Source: IIICB1 sp035968095
GTDB taxonomy: Bacteria; Cyanobacteriota; Cyanobacteriia; Cyanobacteriales; SIO1D9
Length of the DNA stretch: 18,454 nt
Assembly (NCBI GenBank): GCA_035968095.1
Contig: JAWQFW010000084.1
Location: 1-18,454, forward strand
Direction of reading: 5' to 3'
The notes under the pieces are model-generated. The model was not told where the DNA came from, ran no database searches, and saw only the letters and a list, made by a program, of their open reading frames with translations. Shown in pieces: positions 15,624-18,454 of this stretch. How positions within the stretch are numbered: the stretch's first letter is position 1; every line of letters starts with the position of its first letter. Both the position numbers and the translations under genes were made by a program.

Positions 15624-15693
15624 CTTGACGCTTTAATTCTAGTTTTTTTCAGGTAAAAAGCGAAAATCCATTAGTCACTAGCCAAAATACACC

Positions 15694-15714
15694 TGACTAA
15701 TGACCAATGACTAC
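15694..15714. repeat. TGACTAA-type heptamer x3 (STRR type)
   Basis: Three tandem heptamers, TGACTAA, TGACCAA and TGACTAC, lie immediately beside the stop codon of the KH-domain gene. They are the same repeat family as at 1590-1603. Role unknown. Confidence 0.55.
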
Positions 15715-16227
15715 TTATTCAGAACGCAATCGTGGAGACGGTTTCGGTGGCGACGGACGAGAACGAGAAGAGTCTTTTTTCCCCTCTACGTTTGTCCGAG
15801 AATCATTAGCCACGCGATCGCCACTCAGGTTGCTGGGCTTTGCCGAATCGCTTTGCCGACGCAACTCTTGTCTACCGCCTCTGCGAGTTCGGTGTTTTCC
15901 GCCTCCATCGCCTGGGCTACTAGCGTTACTACGCTCATCACCATAAATTTCTAAATAAACAGATTGACCTGCGGTTTCGGCTGCCGCATTCAAAACTGTC
16001 GAAATTGCTTGTAAGTTACGTCCACCGCGACCAACAACTCGTCCTTTTTCCTCATCGTCAAATGCGACTCGAATCCAGACTCGGCTGCGATTATTTGACT
16101 CTTCCGAATCGATACTCAAGCTTTCTGGTGCATCTAAAAGCGGTGACAGCAAGAAGCGGACTAAATTGCTGTAGTCAGGACGGCGATCGTTAGTATTGGT
16201 AGACGAAGATTGTTGCTCAGGAAGCAT
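15715..16227 (-). CDS. khpA: KH-domain RNA-binding protein (KhpA-like) with basic tail
   Basis: Small RNA-binding protein encoded next to rpsP in many bacteria. From ATG 16227 it has 170 residues. The KH domain spans about residues 17-96, with the RNA-gripping GxxG loop visible as G66-R67-G68-G69. The tail (about 97-170) is rich in Arg, Ser, Gly and Pro and looks disordered, roughly doubling the usual KhpA length. The frame is open upstream to 16293, but MLPEQQ at 16227 was chosen because longer versions run far into rpsP. With this start the gene overlaps the rpsP end by 11 bases in another frame, which suggests translational coupling, and there is no separate ribosome binding site. KhpA proteins act in RNA chaperoning and cell-division control in other bacteria. 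The role of this long basic tail is not known to me. Confidence 0.85.
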   Translation of the reverse strand: MLPEQQSSSTNTNDRRPDYSNLVRFLLSPLLDAPESLSIDSEESNNRSRVWIRVAFDDEEKGRVVGRGGRNLQAISTVLNAAAETAGQSVYLEIYGDERSNASSPGDGGGKHRTRRGGRQELRRQSDSAKPSNLSGDRVANDSRTNVEGKKDSSRSRPSPPKPSPRLRSE

Positions 16228-16468
16228 TGACTTGTTCAAATACTTGGGCTTTTTGCAATATTTGACGTACCGTATCCGTAGGTTGCGCTCCATCTTGGAG
16301 ACGCTTGACGATCGCTGGTACGTTCAGTCTAGTTTCGTCAGTACGCGGATTATAGAAGCCTAATTCTTCTAAAGGACTGCCATCTCGACGAGCGCGGCTA
16401 TCAATCGCCACAATTCGATAGCTAACTTCTCTTTTCTTTCCAAATCTCTTTAAACGCAGTTTGACCAT
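16217..16468 (-). CDS. rpsP: 30S ribosomal protein S16
   Basis: Ribosomal protein bS16 of the small subunit body, needed for 16S rRNA folding and 30S assembly. The 83-residue chain begins MVKLRLKRFGKK and contains YRIVAIDSRARRDGSPLEELGFYNP, the family signature, and then the PTDTVRQILQKAQ helix. The length is normal for cyanobacteria. ATG 16468 was chosen over the in-frame ATG at 16510 because S16 begins at MVKLRL. It sits between ffh (298 bases upstream) and the KH-domain gene, which it overlaps. The long leader contains a hairpin at 16504-16526 and a weak promoter candidate. Confidence 0.96.
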   Translation of the reverse strand: MVKLRLKRFGKKREVSYRIVAIDSRARRDGSPLEELGFYNPRTDETRLNVPAIVKRLQDGAQPTDTVRQILQKAQVFEQVNAS

Positions 16469-16503
16469 CTTGATTTCAGATTCAACTTTCTCGATTTTGA
16501 CAC

Positions 16504-16526
16504 TCCCCACAGCTATTGCCTGGGGA
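16504..16526 (-). promoter_or_regulatory. Leader hairpin before rpsP
   Basis: On the minus strand TCCCCA and TGGGGA form a 6-base stem with an 11-base loop, about 36 bases before the rpsP start. There is no T-run, so it is not a classical attenuator. It may be a structured leader or mRNA-stabilising hairpin. Confidence 0.3.
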
Positions 16527-16543
16527 TTCTCTTCTCATAGACT

Positions 16544-16564
16544 TGATCAGTGACCAGCGACTGA
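16544..16564. repeat. TGACCAG-type degenerate heptamers
   Basis: Successive heptamers TGATCAG, TGACCAG and CGACTGA form a degenerate short tandem repeat in the rpsP leader. Further scattered TNACNACTAACGACTA-like sequence follows to about 16590. It is the same general repeat type as at 15694-15714. Confidence 0.35.
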
Positions 16565-16595
16565 ATACCCGCATTTACCACTAACGACTACAAAC

Positions 16596-16622
16596 CTATT
16601 AAACTACCATAGCAAAAGTCAA
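16596..16622 (-). promoter_or_regulatory. Weak promoter candidate for rpsP
   Basis: On the minus strand TTGACT (16622-16617) is followed after 15 bases by TAATAG (16601-16596). The boxes are reasonable but the spacer is two bases short of ideal. A promoter here would let rpsP, the KH gene and phoH be transcribed apart from ffh. Confidence 0.3.
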
Positions 16623-16645
16623 TTAGTAAATTCCTTTATTCATAA

Positions 16646-16662
16646 TTAGTGACTTTCACTAA
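16646..16662. repeat. Perfect 7-base inverted repeat TTAGTGA-CTT-TCACTAA
   Basis: A perfect palindrome with a 3-base loop, 105 bases downstream of the ffh stop. No T-run follows on the minus strand, so termination is uncertain. It may also be part of the local TGAC-type repeat family. Confidence 0.4.
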
Positions 16663-16766
16663 AGTTATTCTGGCACGAGGCGATTCTACTTTTCAGGAAA
16701 GCTAAATCAAGGAGAACACTTCCAGCGAAGACTGGAGCGCGCACCAATCCCAGTACCCAAAAACTT

Positions 16767-18221
16767 CTACAAGGAACCAAAACCTTTCTTTTTCTTCTTT
16801 TTGGTCTTTTTCTTTTTAGAACCGCCGGAATAACCGCGAAATCCTGGTTGAGCGCCCATTCCGCCTGTGGGGTTCATCCCTCCGAATGGGTTCATGCCAC
16901 CCATTCCTGGCATTGCAGGCATTCCACCTTGTCCCATTTGCTGCATCATCGATCGCATTCTGGTAAAGTTACTTACCAGTTTCGTAACATCATTTTCCTT
17001 AAATCCAGAACCTTTAGCAATCCGACGACGACGAGAAGGAGATTTCGCTAATAAATCGGGATTACTTCGTTCTTCCTTGGTCATCGAGTTAATCATTGCT
17101 TCCGTGCGTTTAAGCTCGACTTCGCCTTTTTCCAAGTCACCGCTACTCAGCTTACCCATTCCTGGAATTAACTTGAGGATACCGCCCAAGGAACCCATAT
17201 TTTTCAGCAGACGCATCTGCTTGAGGAAATCATTAAAATCAAAGCGCGCTTCGACGATTTTCGACTGCATTTCCTCAACATCAGCCAAATCGATTTCTTC
17301 TTGGGCTTTTTCCACCAAAGTTAGAACATCACCCATGTTGAGGATACGTGATGCCATGCGATCGGGATAAAACGGTTGTAGCGCTTCTACTTTTTCCCCA
17401 ACCCCGACAAACTTAATCGGTTTCCCGGAAACGCCGCGCACCGATAAAGCTGCACCACCGCGAGTATCACCGTCTAACTTGGTTAAAATTGCGCCAGTAA
17501 TGCCTATTTGTTCGTGGAAGGTCAAAGTTAAATTAGCTGCTTCTTGACCTGTCATGGAGTCCACGACTAACAAAGTTTCGTCTGGTTGGACAGTTTCTTT
17601 AATTTGGGCAAGTTCGCCCATCATGTCTTTGTCGATTTGCAGTCGTCCGGCGGTATCAATAATTACCGTGTCTACGCCCATTTCCTGAGCCTTGGCGACA
17701 CCTTGACGGGCGATTTCGACCGGGTTCACATCCGTTCCTAATTCAAACACAGGAACGTCAATTTGTTTGCCGAGAGTGACTAATTGGTCGATCGCGGCTG
17801 GTCGATATACGTCAGTAGCGACCATTAAACAACTACGATTTTGCTTGCGTAAATGTAGGGAAAGCTTGGCTGTAGCGGTCGTTTTCCCAGTACCTTGTAA
17901 ACCAGCCATCAAAACCACAGTCGGTGGCTTTTCTGCTTGCGCTAAGGGAACATTACTTTCCCCCATCACGGCAACTAACTCATCGTAGACAATTTTGATA
18001 AATTGTTGTGCCGGACTAACTCCAGAGATTACCTCTGCACCCTGAGCTTTTGCTTCGACATCACTAATAAAATCTTTAACAACTTGGAGGTTAACATCTG
18101 CGGACAGAAGTGCGCGACGGACTTCTTTTAAAGCGTCTTGAATATTCGATTGAGAGATTTTATCCTGACCGCGTAATTTTTTCCAAGCATCTTCTAAGCG
18201 TTCTGCTAAGGCATCAAACAT
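16767..18221 (-). CDS. ffh: Signal recognition particle protein Ffh
   Basis: SRP54-type GTPase that binds 4.5S/SRP RNA and signal sequences and delivers ribosomes to FtsY at the membrane. From ATG 18221 it has 484 residues, a normal length. Order: N domain (about 1-95); G domain with G1 GLQGTGKT (107-114), DTAGR (189-193) and TKLDGDTRGG (247-256); and a methionine-rich M domain (about 325-435) with the RRRRIAKGSG RNA-binding segment. A Gly/Met/Pro-rich stretch and a tail of Lys runs ending KKGFGSL follow. All GTPase motifs are intact. A Lys-rich end is usual for cyanobacterial Ffh, though the G-G-M repeats are fairly long here. It heads the minus-strand block; the 298-base gap to rpsP and the promoter candidate there suggest that the downstream genes are not wholly dependent on it. 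Confidence 0.97.
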   Translation of the reverse strand: MFDALAERLEDAWKKLRGQDKISQSNIQDALKEVRRALLSADVNLQVVKDFISDVEAKAQGAEVISGVSPAQQFIKIVYDELVAVMGESNVPLAQAEKPPTVVLMAGLQGTGKTTATAKLSLHLRKQNRSCLMVATDVYRPAAIDQLVTLGKQIDVPVFELGTDVNPVEIARQGVAKAQEMGVDTVIIDTAGRLQIDKDMMGELAQIKETVQPDETLLVVDSMTGQEAANLTLTFHEQIGITGAILTKLDGDTRGGAALSVRGVSGKPIKFVGVGEKVEALQPFYPDRMASRILNMGDVLTLVEKAQEEIDLADVEEMQSKIVEARFDFNDFLKQMRLLKNMGSLGGILKLIPGMGKLSSGDLEKGEVELKRTEAMINSMTKEERSNPDLLAKSPSRRRRIAKGSGFKENDVTKLVSNFTRMRSMMQQMGQGGMPAMPGMGGMNPFGGMNPTGGMGAQPGFRGYSGGSKKKKTKKKKKKGFGSL

Positions 18222-18285
18222 AAAGCAATTTGTATGTGGATCTTAATTTCTTTATTTATCTTAACTCCCACAGCAGACCCTCACT

Positions 18286-18315
18286 TGTAGAGATGTTGCA
18301 TCCAACGTATCTACA
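18286..18315. repeat. Dispersed palindrome TGTAGAGA...TATCTACA
   Basis: A 30-base imperfect palindrome, 12 of 15 positions pairing, upstream of ffh. It is close to the 13153-13183 hairpin in its outer arms and in the GTTGCA/CAACG centre resembles a common cyanobacterial interspersed palindrome as I remember it. Confidence 0.5.
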
Positions 18316-18402
18316 TCAGTTATCGATTTATCTGTTGGTTGTCCCAATTCCCCATATTTTTTTTATTTAGAGACGAAAATGTAACCTGTCTACATCAGTT
18401 AT
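18310..18402. repeat. Degenerate direct repeat containing TCTACATCAGTTAT twice
   Basis: The 14-base string TCTACATCAGTTAT occurs exactly at 18310-18323 and 18389-18402, 79 bases apart. Flanks are also related: TAGAGA(T/C)G before each copy, and CGxTTAT and CCCAATT after each. So an ~80-base unit spanning about 18286-18434 appears to be duplicated and decayed. It occupies most of the sequence upstream of ffh to the right edge, in which I see no gene. Confidence 0.55.
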
Positions 18403-18454
18403 TCGTTTATTTCTCAATTCTCCCAATTACCAGTCTCAAAAGAGTAGTGTGGTC

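Noticed and set aside
16700..16766. Terminator for ffh
   Set aside because: Only a 5-base TCCAG/CTGGA stem is seen and no T-run follows on the minus strand.
16867..17370. 167-residue plus-strand frame opposite ffh
   Set aside because: It is the mirror of the conserved Ffh M domain, rich in Pro/Ser/Arg as expected for a shadow frame.
1..18454. tRNA, rRNA, SRP RNA or riboswitch genes
   Set aside because: I scanned the gaps and saw no tRNA-like cloverleaf, SRP RNA or known riboswitch core; a covariance-model search would be needed to exclude small RNAs.

Overview
The window looks like a cyanobacterial chromosome segment. The HIP1 octamer GCGATCGC recurs through genes and gaps, the minus-strand order ffh, rpsP, KH-domain gene, phoH is one I know from cyanobacteria, DUF928 proteins are essentially cyanobacterial, and TGACNAA heptamer repeats of the cyanobacterial type occur in gaps. 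Which cyanobacterium cannot be said from this sequence, although the density of WD40, TPR and CHAT proteins suits a large-genome filamentous or colonial species.

Layout. (1) 3-1517 (+): MscS-type mechanosensitive channel, open at the left edge. (2) 1689-4418 (+): membrane protein with five ~97-residue repeats, each ending in Trp-Trp-Trp, then membrane segments and a TPR-like tail; I do not recognise the repeat. (3) 4497-6503 (+): membrane-anchored protein of 14 WD40 repeats. (4) 6657-10157 (+): four tandem exported DUF928 paralogues with cysteines exactly 95 residues apart; the third is strongly basic, the others acidic. (5) 10312-13137 (+): LRR-TPR-CHAT protease-like protein with an export or anchor segment and an intact His/Cys dyad. 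(6) 13282-14418 (+): homologue of pentameric ligand-gated (Cys-loop-type) ion channels, followed by a plus-strand terminator. (7) 14608-18221 (-): housekeeping block phoH, KH-domain RNA-binding protein, rpsP, ffh, transcribed towards the plus-strand cluster.

The left 14.4 kb is all on one strand and almost entirely membrane or envelope directed: two ion-channel families flank two membrane-anchored repeat scaffolds, four secreted small proteins and one protease-like protein. The most interesting hypothesis is an envelope sensing/proteolysis module in which DUF928 proteins are partners or substrates of the exported CHAT protein, with the ligand-gated channel as possible output. The components are read from sequence; the functional link is inference. 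The minus-strand block handles co-translational targeting (Ffh), ribosome structure (S16) and RNA binding (KH protein, PhoH). It carries a small IS200/IS605-like palindrome between the KH gene and phoH, and degenerate palindromic repeats upstream of ffh.
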